In this document: positions 1-15,258 of the stretch, piece after piece
Position numbering within the stretch: the stretch's first letter is position 1
Layout of the letters: each line of letters opens with the position of its first letter
Assembly (NCBI RefSeq): GCF_017591435.1
Contig: NC_059294.1
Location: forward strand, 11,639,104-11,703,103
From: Portunus trituberculatus
Taxonomy: Eukaryota > Arthropoda > Malacostraca > Decapoda > Portunidae
Length of the DNA: 64,000 nucleotides
Direction of reading: 5' to 3'
The notes under the pieces: model-generated
Databases searched by the model: none
What the model was told of the DNA's origin: nothing
Seen by the model: only the letters and a program-made list of their open reading frames with translations
Translations under genes and position numbers: made by a program

Positions 1-10
1 TGGGGTGTAG

Positions 11-12
<2 letters not shown>

Positions 13-86
<74 letters not shown>
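13..86. repeat. (AG)n microsatellite
   Basis: Perfect AG dinucleotide array of about 37 copies at the left edge of the window. Confidence 0.98.
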
Positions 87-88
<2 letters not shown>

Positions 89-155
89 GAAGGGGTAGCT
101 GTTTTGCATTGAATTACAATTGATATTATATGCTCATTTGACTAGATGACCGTGC

Positions 156-288
<133 letters not shown>

Positions 289-629
289 CGCGTTATTAAT
301 TATTTCACAACGCTGAGAACATTTACATCCTCATTAGCGGTGTTTGATCATAATTCAGACTGGTAAGGAGGAGGACGAGGAGACAAAGGAAGAGATGGAG
401 GAAGGAGAAAACGATCTAGGAGAGGAATGAGAAAAGAAAATTACATAGAATTACGTATGTTAACCAAATAGTAACAGATAATCAAATCCTTGCATGGTTG
501 TTTAGTTTATGTAACTCTATATAACTATTGTGTCTCCATAAAGAAATAGAATGGAGGAGTAGGAAGAAGAAAGCATAAAGGCAAGGGAGTAGGAGGAGCA
601 GAGAAGGTCGGAGAATCGAAGGAGAAGAG

Positions 630-761
630 AGGAGGAGGAGGAGGAGGAGGAGGAGGAGGAGGAGGAGGAGGAGGAGGAGGAGAAGAAAGAAGAAGAAGAA
701 GAAGAAGAAGAAGAAGAAGAAGAAGAAGAAGAAGAAGAAGAAGAAGAAGAAGAAGAAGAAA
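630..761. repeat. (GGA)n-(GAA)n compound microsatellite
   Basis: GGA repeats to about 681 pass into GAA repeats from about 688 to 761. The whole tract is polypurine on the plus strand. Diverged GGA-rich sequence precedes it from about 365. The long poly-Leu, poly-Phe and poly-Ser minus-strand frames here are artefacts of the repeat. Confidence 0.97.
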
Positions 762-1610
762 CAAGACCGGGAATAGGAGGAGTAGGAATAGGAGAAGGAA
801 GAAGACCTGGCCCTAACATATACAGAAGCTGAGTTCCTCACCTCCGCCATCCATCATCGTCACACAAAGAAATACTTGGTGCTGAAGACGTCACAAATCC
901 AGCTAATCATTCTAAATTCTTCAGCATTATATTAATAAGAGCCTCCTTAAATCACAAATTGAAGCAGGTGTTCCCGCGGGGCAGCGCAGACCAGGTGGGG
1001 CCGCTGCACACAGCGTGTCATGTAGGCTTATCACAATTATTAACATGCTGCCTGTCAATCAGAAGCGTGTTATTTTCATTATTAAGTAGGGCGATCAGGG
1101 ATATCTCCCATATTTAGCCGAGGCCGACGGGCATGTACGCTCGGCTGTAATAAAAGTGTACAAGGTGTGTAAATGACTTTTAGATGTAATTTATAGACTA
1201 CTAAGCGAGCGGAGGCCAGGGGCTGCTTGAAAGTCTGTCAGAGGTTAAGTGGCCGCAAATTAGCGGTCCTCATGCTAACTGATATTAGCTGATGCCTCAC
1301 TACTACTCCAAATTCTACTCCCTCACAAAACTATGCAAGTTCTTTTCTTTTAAACTTTTATAAGACATTTTTTTTCATCTGAGAATATCGCGGCCTACTC
1401 CTCTTAAGAATATTTTTTTGGGAAAGGAAGAGCAAGTACTACTTGTACATTTGTAAGAAAACCGGATCAGCACATCCTATGATTGAACAATCTCTGGTTA
1501 TTTCAAATATTTTACTGAGGTATGAAGAGGAAAAAAGATATTATGTATCCTTTCTCAAGAATCAAACATTCGATATTTGCTAAACAAAATTCAGTCTTCT
1601 TGAAATGGTG
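762..1610. other. Unique sequence, no gene seen
   Basis: No convincing coding frame. The part from about 960 to 1290 is balanced in composition and carries a PBX/Exd-type TGTCAATCA at 1053-1061 with several AT-rich homeodomain-like cores nearby, so it is a weak candidate for conserved noncoding DNA. Confidence 0.4.
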
Positions 1611-1612
1611 CG

Positions 1613-1703
<91 letters not shown>
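1611..1703. repeat. (CG)5-(CA)n microsatellite
   Basis: Five CG dinucleotides run directly into about 41 CA copies. This is a long uninterrupted alternating purine-pyrimidine tract of the type known to adopt Z-DNA. Confidence 0.97.
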
Positions 1704-1706
<3 letters not shown>

Positions 1707-2271
1707 GGGACACTCATTTGTGTCAAGTCTCATTATGTCAGTGGCGATGCTGGCGATACAAGCCATACGCACAGTGAGAAGTTGCTTTAAAATGCACATA
1801 TCAGCGTCACTGTCTGTCTATCGCTTGGCTTCGAGTCCCAAGCACCAAGTTCGGCGTGTCGCGGGAGTGTCACATTGTGTCCGCCCCGAAGGAGCATTGG
1901 CGCGAGTACAAACACAAGTCTCCATTTTGGTCTCACTTCTACTTTCCTGACCTGTAGGTGGCGGTGATCCTTGTAGGGCGAAGCGTCTCTATCGGATGAC
2001 CTGTCGGTTCTCCCTCTGAAAAGATTCATCCACACTTTGGCTTGTCTGATCTGTTGAGATATCAATCCATGACCTGTCAGACGTGATCTCGTATCTTGCC
2101 TGTTGCTGCAGCGGTGTCTTGTCTCCCCGCGAGTCATTCATCTGGTGTTCGAGGCGTTTTTTGGGCCCACTGTTTTAGACTGCGTGTTGTGCCTTGTATG
2201 ACCTGATCCCTCTGCAGCTGACTGGTTTGCCTGGCTTGAATTTCATGTGCAATTATATAGTCTGACATGAT

Positions 2272-2311
<40 letters not shown>

Positions 2312-2762
2312 CTTGGAATTCTCCTTAAGAAGCTGTGCATTGTGATTATTCCAGTATCTCCTTATATCTTATCATGACCTATGCATGCCAATTGATGTTT
2401 TCCCCTCCCTTTATGACCCGGCTGACCCTCCCCACAGCCGCCTTTTTTTCTGCCTGATATTGATGATGTGCTGGCTGTCGGGTGCACCTTTCATCACAGA
2501 CCCGTTCAGTTTGAGGTGACCTGTCTAACCTGATGGTCGTGTTCTCCTCTCGTTCGCTTCTCCCTCATTACTGAACTTGATTGTTGTGACCTTCTTCGGT
2601 GATGATGCTAACTTTCCTCCTCCTCCCCTCCCCCTCTTCTTCCTCTTCTTCCTCTTCCCCCTCCTCCTCACACTTCTCGCACTCCTCCTCTTCATCCTCC
2701 CACTCTTGCCTCCAGCCCCACTCAAGTATGACACCTTGAAATGTGGCACTTTTTGTATGTCC

Positions 2763-2765
<3 letters not shown>
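1704..2765. other. Unique sequence with a short (TC)n and a pyrimidine-rich tract
   Basis: No recognisable gene. A (TC)n array lies at 2274-2308, and a CTC/CTT-rich imperfect tract lies at about 2615-2712. The remainder is non-repetitive. Confidence 0.6.
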
Positions 2766-3029
<264 letters not shown>

Positions 3030-3317
3030 GTATCACTTAACATATTATTCAGTATAGACAACAAACACACCATAATTAGCCTCAATCTTAACCCATTAGC
3101 GCAACGCACCTCACACGTCACTGTTACGCCACCCGGCCTCCCATGCGTCACCACAACCCGTCACTGCGATGCCAATCTTCACGTTACGCAATGTAAAGCC
3201 GTCACTGTGTGTGTGGTAATCCTCTTAAAAAGCCCTTTCAAACAGCCTTTAATCCGCTTTGCTAACCCTTCTACCTCAGTGCTCTCCTCTCGCTTCATGC
3301 TGACTAAACACGAACAC

Positions 3318-3350
3318 ATACACACACACACACACACTCACACTCACAAA

Positions 3351-3442
<92 letters not shown>

Positions 3443-3459
3443 CTTTTACACACACACTC
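3318..3459. repeat. (AC)n microsatellite, interrupted
   Basis: AC array with ACTC and AAAC interruptions near 3338-3352, a perfect stretch to 3440, and a short AC tail after a TTTT break. Confidence 0.95.
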
Positions 3460-5314
3460 TCTCTCCTTTGCCAGAAAATTATAGTGACTGCAGTGAGACA
3501 CATAAAACTCGCCCTTTGTCGGAGGAAATAAGGCCGCTCTAACTCCCACACAAAAGTACCAGTCTCGGCTCTTATTTACGGAACCACCTATACGTTTACT
3601 GAGCGGTACGTGGCTGCTCTCTGCTTGCCACAATAGAAAACGAAGACGCCATGGAAAACGAGATTCTTTACCTTTGCTTACCTGCCTGCTTCTCCTCCAA
3701 TTACACGACTGTTTGCTTTATTTTGGTTGGCAGAATGTAATCTAATTTAAGACGGCTTGCAGCGGAGGCAGGTATTAGCGAGGGCTTGATGAGAGGAAGA
3801 AGAATGATACAGGGATTAAGGGCAGGGTGAATTTATAGTGTGTGACGGGACGTGCTGGTGGGTGAAGCGAGGTGGTGCCAGGCAGGACGGGCAGGGCTGA
3901 AGAAGGAACGAAAAAGTGATGAAGATGAGATTAGGATAGGGATGGGGATGGAGAAAGGACAGAATGGCAGGAAAGACAAGACAAAAAGGGAAAAACGACA
4001 AGACAGAACTACACGAAATGCAAGAAGAGAAGGGAAAGTGGACAAGACAAGGAAGGGACAAGGGCAGGAACATTGGTAGGGACTAGAGAGAGGTGACTAA
4101 AAAACACGGAGTAGAGACGTAGAAAGGACAAGGACATAACAAAAAGAAATCGGTGCAGGACGGCAAGGGAGAGGTGCTGGTACGGGATGCAGCACGTAGT
4201 AACTAAAGGCAAGGTTTTAATCTAAACAACCTCGGCTAAGGGGAAGGACTGGGGGCAAGCCAGGACGCGCCAATCAGGGAAGGACAATTGGGAAGATTGC
4301 TCGTGAAAATATCAGGTAGTCGGTGCGTCCATCACTCGCTGTTTAGTACAACTGATACGTATGTTTACTCTCCGTAAATTCGTGTATGATGGCCGTGCTA
4401 ATGAGGGTATTCGGGCGGTAGTATTTATTGCGCTGAGACCGGCAGGGGAGTGCGCCTAAAGATGCTGCTTGGCTTATTATTAATGCTGGGGGCATTAACA
4501 CATGTAAGTATGTTGCACATGAAAACTTAGGAATGTTTTGCTTTGCCTCAAGTGACGCCGCTGACAGTCTTCCAACAGTTTGTGGTGGTGGTGGTGGTGG
4601 TCGTGGTGGTGGTAGCAGTAGTGGCGGCGGTGGCGGGTTAAGCTATTGATGCCCTCTAGCTCCTTCACTGTTCGTCATTAATTTTCCTTATCTTTTTCCG
4701 GGAGTGCACGCAGCAACTGCCTACTCGCTACTTTACTATTTCCTGCGAGCCGTGTACTTATGCGTCTGATCTCCTTCCTTCCTGGTCTCTGAGGTGGTGG
4801 TGGTGGTGGTGGTAGTGGTGGTGGTGCTCTTTCCTGACCGTTAACCGCATCTTGTATTTGCCACGTTTATTATTTTTTTTTTTAAGTTTTAATCAGCTTT
4901 ATCATGACAATCACCGTTATGTGAACGTTCTCTAATTGTACACTCCAGTGTGCTGACAATATCACATTTAATTTTCAGTTCAATTTCATTAACTTTTCAT
5001 TTAAAGCTCGACAATTGTTGCACCGAAGAAATGCAAGTTACATGTTCAGACAATTTGTGACGTGAAACATGCGAGTACATGAACTGTGAATGGTATGTTG
5101 TAACTTCAATGAAAATCGATTTACAGGCTGCTAATTAGTAGCTGATATGTCCACGTCACCCAGAGCGGCAAGCAGAAAATGACAGTGGGTGTCAAAACAG
5201 ATTATCCCATGAAATAGTTCACACCTTCCTGCACACACACTGCTCAGCCACATGTGTCTGCTTGGCTTCAGTGATGAGGGACTGGCACGAGGCACTTAGT
5301 GATGCGCGGCCTGC

Positions 5315-5315
<1 letters not shown>
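3460..5315. other. Unique sequence with purine-rich and (GGT)n patches
   Basis: No gene recognised. From about 3790 to 4260 the plus strand is purine-rich with a recurring GACAAG-like word, probably an old eroded simple repeat. Short GGT arrays lie at about 4584-4613 and 4793-4826. The rest is AT-rich and non-repetitive. Confidence 0.6.
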
Positions 5316-5369
<54 letters not shown>

Positions 5370-5385
5370 TCTGTGTGTGTGTGTT
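5316..5385. repeat. (GT)n microsatellite
   Basis: GT array with single-base interruptions (GTAT, TCTG) near its right end. Confidence 0.96.
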
Positions 5386-5884
5386 AGTCGCATCCACATT
5401 TTTTGTTATCAATGGTGAGTCTCGCAGCAGAAATTCACTTAAAAAGAAATCTTCATCAAACCGTGACCGGCGAGGAGGAGGAAAACGTACTGCGCTACTG
5501 GAGAAAACTGTTAATTATTACCGTAACAACCATGAGACTGCTGCCTTTTTAATTCTCACCGATTTGGGTTTGAATTGAATGCTCGGCGTGATACCAAAAC
5601 CACAATTTTTTTATATTTCACCCTTTTTTTCCCTTTGAAGTCTTGGGGGAACTGGTTTATGGAAGTCATTCTGAGCACACGCCCTCGGGAGAGTTGAAGG
5701 GGGCCCTACGTCAGCTACCAGTGATAATATTTCTTGTGTAAAATTTCCTTCTGGTATACTTACACTCCACAGCCCAAGTAATGTCAGTAGTATGTCAAAG
5801 TAACCACGTATTATATTGAATTTCTTTTGCCGGGGAATTTACTCTCCTATTTTTTTGTGTATTCGTAAGGGAAAATTCCAGAGG

Positions 5885-5885
<1 letters not shown>

Positions 5886-5975
<90 letters not shown>
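5886..5975. repeat. (AC)n microsatellite
   Basis: Perfect AC array of about 45 copies. Confidence 0.97.
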
Positions 5976-5977
<2 letters not shown>

Positions 5978-6871
5978 GAAAAATAAGAGAGGATGCGAGG
6001 TAAATAAGGGAGTTACAATCAAATCTGAAAAAAAAAGTTCGCTTAATTACTGCTCTAGAAATAGTAGTAAAGGTTCCAATCGCAGCATTCGTAAAGGGTT
6101 TTCCTTTTGTTTGAATTACGCCTCCCTTCCAGCGAAAACTTTTTTGCCCATCGGTTCGCGATTTTAAAACAGCCACGTGTTGCATACAAGTCGCGGCGCT
6201 TAAAATGTGGCTTTGTTTTAAAAGAAGCACGCTAAGTAGCCATGCTTGAGAGTCCAGGGGTTCATTTTGCCCGCAGGAGTCACTTTTTTGTTCATGACCG
6301 AGTGTATTAAAGCCGGCATACGATACTCTCAGTTTTCAATATTCTGCTGCCTTAAGAGAGCCTGGAAGAGTCTAGGTGTGACTCATGGGCTTATTAATGC
6401 TAGTGCTACAAATGCATTACCTGACCAAGCAAGTAGAAGCAGTAATAATATGTGTAAATTACAAGCTTCCAACTGAGTTTTAAGAGCATAAAAAAATCAA
6501 TCGGCAGAAATAACAAAGATCACTACATACTGTGGCGTTGAATTCACCACTGTCAACATTTGTTCTCATCCATTGCAGAGGCGAACCGAAGAAAAGGTAT
6601 ATGGTCGATAACAATAGAAACTAGCTTGCTCTAGAGAGAAATAAACTTAGCACATAGCCCTTCACTCTTAAGCCATGATGGGACTCAATAGATGAAAAAA
6701 AGGAAAGAGAGGAGGGAAGAACATGGGGAGTCTTATGCCACTTAAACACACAGGAGGCCCAGTGAAGCCAGCCAAGCGAATCAGTGAATCATGAACCGTC
6801 TTTGACTGCACCTGTCCGTGGGTGTGGCCGAAGGAAGCGTGGCGAGATATATTACTTAATGGTTAACCTGT

Positions 6872-6872
<1 letters not shown>
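5976..6872. other. Unique sequence, no gene seen
   Basis: Mixed composition. A 76-codon plus frame at 6246-6476 has no recognisable domain and is probably chance. Confidence 0.5.

Positions 6873-6936
<64 letters not shown>
6873..6936. repeat. (AG)n microsatellite
   Basis: Perfect AG array of 32 copies. Confidence 0.97.
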
Positions 6937-6939
<3 letters not shown>

Positions 6940-7117
6940 AATCTTATTTTCCTACCTATCACATAATGCTGTACCTTGAAGAACCCTGTAAGTTAGTCGT
7001 ATATCCTTTCGGGATTGCTAATTCCTGACAACTGTTAACTCTCCAATTAAAACCATAAATTTCATCCCAGCAGGAAAATGAATTATACCTGACGTGGTTA
7101 GATGTGGCTGTAATATT

Positions 7118-7336
<219 letters not shown>

Positions 7337-7674
7337 CCATTTGGTACAAAACACTACTATTACACGTAAACAAATATTTCCAAGGCTGTGGCTCTCCTCG
7401 TCTATCTTTCCTTATGAACATTTGAGAAAGGACCGCCATGAAGGAATGACAGGCTAGTGACGAGGAGATCAGGAGGAGGTCTAGAATGAGAATAATATAT
7501 AATTTGCCTCCATAAAAATAGCTCTTATGTATATCACTTAAAATACATGTAGGCAGTAACTACAATTGATGTTTAAACTGTAGGAGGTTTTGCTGATGGA
7601 GGAAATTTTTTTAGAGGCAGAGAGTGTATTAAGACCTCTATTCGGAGTAACATATGAAGGAGACTAGCAAAGTA

Positions 7675-7675
<1 letters not shown>

Positions 7676-7745
<70 letters not shown>
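7676..7745. repeat. (AC)n microsatellite
   Basis: Perfect AC array of about 34 copies in AT-rich DNA. Confidence 0.97.
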
Positions 7746-7746
<1 letters not shown>

Positions 7747-7866
7747 GAAAAAAAACAGAAAATCATACATAATTTTCGCTTGCACTAAAAGGAAATAAGA
7801 GAAATGTTTAGTGAAATATAACCTAATTATTTTTTCCAAATGGAGAAATCAAATAAGGATGCAGTG

Positions 7867-7868
<2 letters not shown>

Positions 7869-7936
<68 letters not shown>
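7869..7936. repeat. (AG)n microsatellite
   Basis: Perfect AG array of 34 copies. Confidence 0.97.

Positions 7937-10138
<2,202 letters not shown>

Positions 10139-10209
<71 letters not shown>
10139..10209. repeat. (AG)n microsatellite
   Basis: Perfect AG array of about 35 copies. Confidence 0.97.
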
Positions 10210-10213
<4 letters not shown>

Positions 10214-11106
10214 ATCTTTTAGTCTATTAAGTGCACTCCATCCCACTCTTAATGACCGTCAGTGTATTTTTTATCCCGTGCCTAAGTATGATAGATCCCC
10301 GAGCTGGACGTGTAATTGCTGCGATGATTATTCTCCATCTAGAAGTCACCGAACCTCTCAATTAACAAAATATTTAATGCAACGTAGTAGGTATTGGCAG
10401 TAATCTCGCAGCAAAAAAGCACAAAAGATAAAATAGGAAAAAATGTATAGAAAAAAAAAGAAAATGTATATATATATGATCAGGAGACAGGAGCAGGAGT
10501 AGCAATGAACTTTCCACGCTATACCTGTATATAAATTGTCTGGTTATGTAAGAAAAAAACTCGGCAAAAAAAAAGGAAAAAAAAAAAGATTGTTGATTGT
10601 AGTAGAAACCGGAAAGACCAGCTAGATAAGAAGTAGTTGAAAGGAAAAAAAAAAAAACGAGTCAACGATGCAATTTTCCTTGATTTCTTTCCTTTTTTCC
10701 AACAGAGCAAAAGAAAATGATAGAAAAAAAATAACAAGACACGTTTGATAAAGTGATCCAGTACTCCGTTCTTGGCTAAAAAAAAAAAAAAGGTTTTGGA
10801 TAATCGCGGAAAGCAAACTCTGGAGCTGAGGAAAAAAAAAAAAAAAAGGAGAAAGAGAGAGAGAGACGGAAAAAAAAGGGCAGTGCGTAGGAGTTTTGTG
10901 TCGATATTGTCAAGTTTTTGCGCTTTGTTGTACTTGTTTTTGTTTTCGGTGGCAGGTATTCGAGTTTAGAAAGGTTGTTATTAATTTTCGAATCTGTGAT
11001 AAAGTGTATTGCTTCATGGAGGAATTTTCATGAATTTTGTGAGTCTTTCTTTTGGTCATTGTATCTTATTCTCCTTCAGTCGCTTTTCTTTAAGGGCATT
11101 TATTAG

Positions 11107-11110
<4 letters not shown>
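10210..11110. other. Unique sequence rich in short poly-A runs
   Basis: Between 10430 and 10880 there are more than ten A-runs of 7 to 15 bases. Their spacing is irregular. No gene is seen. Confidence 0.55.
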
Positions 11111-11171
<61 letters not shown>

Positions 11172-11210
11172 CTTATTGTGGTAGTAGTGCTTTTAGTGAT
11201 GCTTGTGTGT

Positions 11211-11246
<36 letters not shown>
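11111..11246. repeat. (AG)n and (GT)n microsatellites
   Basis: AG repeats at 11111-11168, a unique spacer, then GT repeats at 11213-11246. Confidence 0.95.
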
Positions 11247-11248
<2 letters not shown>

Positions 11249-11335
11249 ACATAAGAGAACTAAATAAATGTATGTTAATTGGATCATTTGTACTAACCTG
11301 ATGAATGTCTGCGGCCATGTGTGTGTGTGTGTGTG

Positions 11336-11626
11336 TTTCACTGTTTGATCTGCTGCAGTCTCTGATGACGAGACAGCCACACGTTACCCTACGGAGCGAG
11401 CTCAGAGCTCATTATTTCCGATCTTCGGATAGGCCTGAGACCAGGCACACACCACACACCGGGACAACAAGGTCACAACTTCTCGATTTACATCCCGTAC
11501 CTACTCACTGCTAGGTGAACAGGGGCTACACGTGAAAGGAGACACCCAAATATCTCCAACCGGCCGGGGAATCGAACCCCGGTCCTCTGGCTTGTGAAGC
11601 CAGCGCTCTAACCACTGAGCTACCGG
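11336..11626 (-). mobile_element. tRNA-derived SINE, family A, copy 1
   Basis: A 291-bp element reading on the minus strand. Its 5' end (11626 leftward) is a tRNA-like head with a TAGCTCAGTGG A box, an anticodon arm with CAC (valine-type), and a GGTTCGATTCC B box. These are the internal promoter elements of RNA polymerase III. A non-tRNA body of about 210 bp follows, ending in GTGAAAC and an AC tail. It is nearly identical to the copies at 28238 and 40076, with differences of a few percent, so the family is young. GT repeats on the plus strand abut both ends (about 11319-11335 and 11627-11647), so target-site duplications cannot be told apart from the repeat. SINEs encode no protein and depend on a LINE for mobilisation. 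Confidence 0.93.
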
Positions 11627-11647
11627 TGTGTGTGTGTGTGTGTGTGT

Positions 11648-12344
11648 TTTTTTGGTGCATTTATAAATGATCTCCAGATTTATACACTGCCCTTCCCATT
11701 CTTTCTCCTTCCTTCCCCAACTGCCTGCTTGTCATCCTCCGCCTATTTTTTTCTTTTTCTTCCATCTTCTTATTGTTTAATCTTTTCCTCCATCTCTCTC
11801 TTCTTTCCCATCTATCATGAATATTTCTACTAATTCCTCATTTTCTTCAATGTCTTATTCTTTTCCTTTTCGTCATCATCTTCACTCATATTTTCTTCCT
11901 ACTTGTCATTCAGTATTTTTTCTTCATATTCCTTCTCTTTTTCTTGCACCACCACTTTATCCACCACCACCACCACCACCACCACCACCACCACCTTCTT
12001 ACCGACCAGTAGTACATTCTCTCCAGATGGTTAGCGTGACGTTGACTAATACTCTTGTGTCTGGTGTGACTTGAGCCAAACTATTATAAAGTTAGGTTTT
12101 CCCTCGGAGCATGAGAGATCGTGTGTCAGCAGCGAGTGGAAGCAACGAGCGAGGGAGCGAGCGAGCGAGATGCAAGTGTATTTGTCAGGCAGGTGGGTGC
12201 GTGGGTTTCATCTCTATTAGCTCCCTGTCATTCACGTTCCTTCCCATGTTTCTCGCAATTTTTCTCCCGCCTCGCTTTTGTTGACTAGCTTGTCTCCCTC
12301 GCAACTGATGAGGTTCTCCGCACGGCTCTCATATTTTATCTTAT
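11648..12344. other. Pyrimidine-rich unique sequence with (CCA)n
   Basis: C/T-rich plus strand. A CCA array of about 12 copies lies at 11961-11995, and a GAGC-rich patch lies at about 12146-12170. No gene recognised. Confidence 0.5.
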
Positions 12345-12575
12345 CTTTGCTTTGCTGTTCGACTTGGTGGTGCTGGTTGAGTGTTTATCTTCACTTTATA
12401 TCTGTAAGTGCTGATAATATTGTTGATTTAGACGCGGTGCAATTAAATGAGTGTCTTATCAATGCTTTATTGTTCTACTTGGTGGTGGTGAAGTGCTTGC
12501 TTATCTTTACTTTATATCTGTTAATTCTGAGTTGATTTTATACGTAGCTTAATTAAGGAAATGCTTTATTGCACA
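12345..12575. repeat. Diverged 115-bp tandem duplication
   Basis: Two adjacent units share ACTTGGTGGTG (12362 and 12477), TTTACTTTATATCTGT-like and GTTGATTTA-like words in the same order at a spacing of about 115 bp. A third, more eroded partial copy may follow, because the GCTTTATTGCACACATTAAT region near 12562 resembles the region near 12735. Confidence 0.75.
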
Positions 12576-13499
12576 CATTAATATATATTTCCTCATGTGC
12601 TTTCTAAAACTTATATTTGATCTTTTATTAGCCGATTAAGTGAAGTGTTTCTCTTTCTTTTGTTTCTTCAACGGGTGATTAAGCAGTTAATTAAGGATAA
12701 TATAAGCAGGGTGTAACGAAAGGCCATATTACTATACACACATTAATGCACATTTCCATTAGTGCTTTATAATCCATCTCTTCCTCATACATATCATTTG
12801 GCCTGATTTGGCAGTGTGGTTACTTAGTATTTATAACTCTTAAAAATATACAAGTTGGTTTAAGATTTGTTGAATTGGGATCTAATTAAGATTATTCATA
12901 TTGTTATTGAAACATATTTTAGTTTTATATTTCTACTTAAAGCCTTTGTTAATAAACATTCATTGAAGTTTACTGACGTTCATACTTTGTGTTTCTCATC
13001 TTCAATATACGTAAGATGTCTTTCTTTCCTGTCTTGTATTTTGTTTGTTACATCTTTCTTTTCTTCTCCTTCCTCTTTTCATCTGTATCGCCTCGCTTTC
13101 TCAGATTATTGCTTCATCCTTTGCTATTTTACCTTTAAACATTTATGTATCCTCCTGGGTCTTCTTTTACTCTTTAACTTCTGCTTTGCTTGTACCTAAT
13201 TCCCTGAAAAAGACTCTCTTACAACCTTACTTACATAACCACCAACCCTTTCTACTCACTTACCTTCCTTTCCCTTCAAGCACCTTCCTTTCTCTCATCT
13301 GTCTCCTCCGTGAACAGAACTTGCATAATAAGATCAATGCCAAGAACGATGTTAGTACCTCAGACATTCAGATTTGCAGGACCTGACTTACCAGCTCCCT
13401 AATCAGGTGTCTCGTCCCTCGCCAGATGATGTGCGGGGGGAGGGAATACCGGAGGAAGGAGGGAGAAAGGTGTGACGTAATACTGTGAGAAAGATCGAA
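12576..13499. other. Unique AT-rich sequence, no gene seen
   Basis: AT- and T-rich. The frames at 12867-13199 and 13045-13386 are hydrophobic from T-richness and show no recognisable domain. Confidence 0.5.
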
Positions 13500-13861
13500 G
13501 TAGGAATGTGATATAATTGAAGGGTATAGAGAAAAAGTTGATTAATGGTTATGTAATTGTTGCTCTGAGGCATATGTGGAGAAAGAAAAGACGAAAATAT
13601 TAGCGACTGAACTGAAGGGAAAATTGCATAGATAAAAACGTGTGATGTGATGAGAGAGAAGGAGAATTGTCACAAAAAATGGAGGACAAAGAGAAAAACG
13701 CGATTCATGGTTGCATAATGAAGTAGCTTTGAGATAAGTATGATGAGGAAAAGAGAAGAGAATGTAAGCAATTGAACAGAAGGTGCGTAGATGAGAAAGG
13801 AGGATATGTAAGGGAAAAAATGTATTATTGGTTACATAATTAAGTAGCTGTTGAGGGAAAT

Positions 13862-13923
<62 letters not shown>

Positions 13924-14317
13924 ACACTAAATTGAAGACAGGTGTACTTTGAAGTGATATATTTGGAAAAAAAAATCTTGAAACATCGGAAGGAATTCAA
14001 GTTAACGCAGGAAATCGGCGTAAAATTTGAAAAATAACTGAGAAATAATGGAGGAAAGCATGAAAATTGAAGTAAATGGAGAGAGAAAACGAGAAAATCA
14101 GAATATTAAAACCTGAGTTGAAAGGAAATGTACATAAAAGGAGAAAAAGCGGAAAATAATCGAAGAATACTGAGGAAAAAGTAAAAATAAAGGCAGATCG
14201 AGGGAAAAAAAGAAAGGTGGAGAATATTAGCAAAGAAACTGATTTAACAAAAGGTACAAACCCAAAAAATACTCCTGAGATGTTGTATTAAAACGTGAAA
14301 AATTGAGAAATAAGAAA

Positions 14318-14389
<72 letters not shown>

Positions 14390-14530
14390 ATAGCACAATA
14401 TTAGGTACTGAATTTGAAGTGACGGAGTAGATAAAAGGTGCAAGCTGAAAAGAATAATCCTGAAATGCTGGAGGAAAAAGTGAAATGCATTAAAAGCGAT
14501 AACGTCAGCACAAGGAGGCGAGGGAAATTT
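13500..14530. repeat. Degenerate purine-rich tandem repeat array
   Basis: About 1 kb of A/G-rich plus strand in which related words recur in a fixed order. ATGGTTATGTAATT, ATGGTTGCATAATGAAGTAG and TTGGTTACATAATTAAGTAG occur near 13544, 13706 and 13826. AATATTAGCGACTGAA-like words recur near 13597, 14223 and 14396. Spacing is roughly 120 to 165 bp, with units strongly diverged. Two perfect AG arrays (13864-13921, 14322-14385) are embedded and each sits at the equivalent GAGAGAAA-rich position of a unit. Minus-strand frames here are by-products. Confidence 0.7.
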
Positions 14531-14827
14531 ACGTTATGGATCGATGATAATAAATGCACGACTATGAGGAGGAAAGGAAAAAAAAAAAATTAGCTATCGA
14601 CATGTTTAATCTCCCACTAATATTTATGCCACACTTATATCCTTAACTTCCACTGCGATATTTTGAAGGTGGATTTTTCTCGTTCCAGGAATTTACATGT
14701 GTTTCCAGTTTACTTAGTTACTGATATAGATTTCTCTCTTCTTGTTTCAGTTTGATTTGAGTTTACGATGACTGTGTATGATAAGCAATGTTTTTTTAAA
14801 GTTTTAGATTTATGGTATGTATTTATA

Positions 14828-14829
<2 letters not shown>

Positions 14830-14900
<71 letters not shown>
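14830..14900. repeat. (TTA)n microsatellite
   Basis: Perfect TTA array of about 23 copies, the first module of an 820-bp compound low-complexity block ending at 15649. Confidence 0.97.
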
Positions 14901-14929
14901 CTTATTTCTACTTCAAGGATTTCTTCTTT

Positions 14930-14933
<4 letters not shown>

Positions 14934-15022
<89 letters not shown>
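14934..15022. repeat. (TC)n microsatellite
   Basis: Perfect TC array of about 44 copies. Confidence 0.97.
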
Positions 15023-15026
<4 letters not shown>

Positions 15027-15124
15027 CAAAGTATATATTCTCTCTCATTACTTCAGTCGACTTGCTGGCCCTTCCCAGACGCAAAGTATATATTCTCGTC
15101 TCATTACTTCAGTCGACTTGCTTG
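15027..15124. repeat. 55-bp tandem duplication
   Basis: The segment starting CAAAGTATATATTCTC and ending CAGTCGACTTGCT occurs at 15027 and again at 15082, about 43 bp matched with one or two differences. The unit is bracketed by (TC)n on the left and (AC)n on the right. Confidence 0.92.
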
Positions 15125-15230
<106 letters not shown>

Positions 15231-15258
15231 GAACCTTCAGAAGTGACTAGGAAACCTG

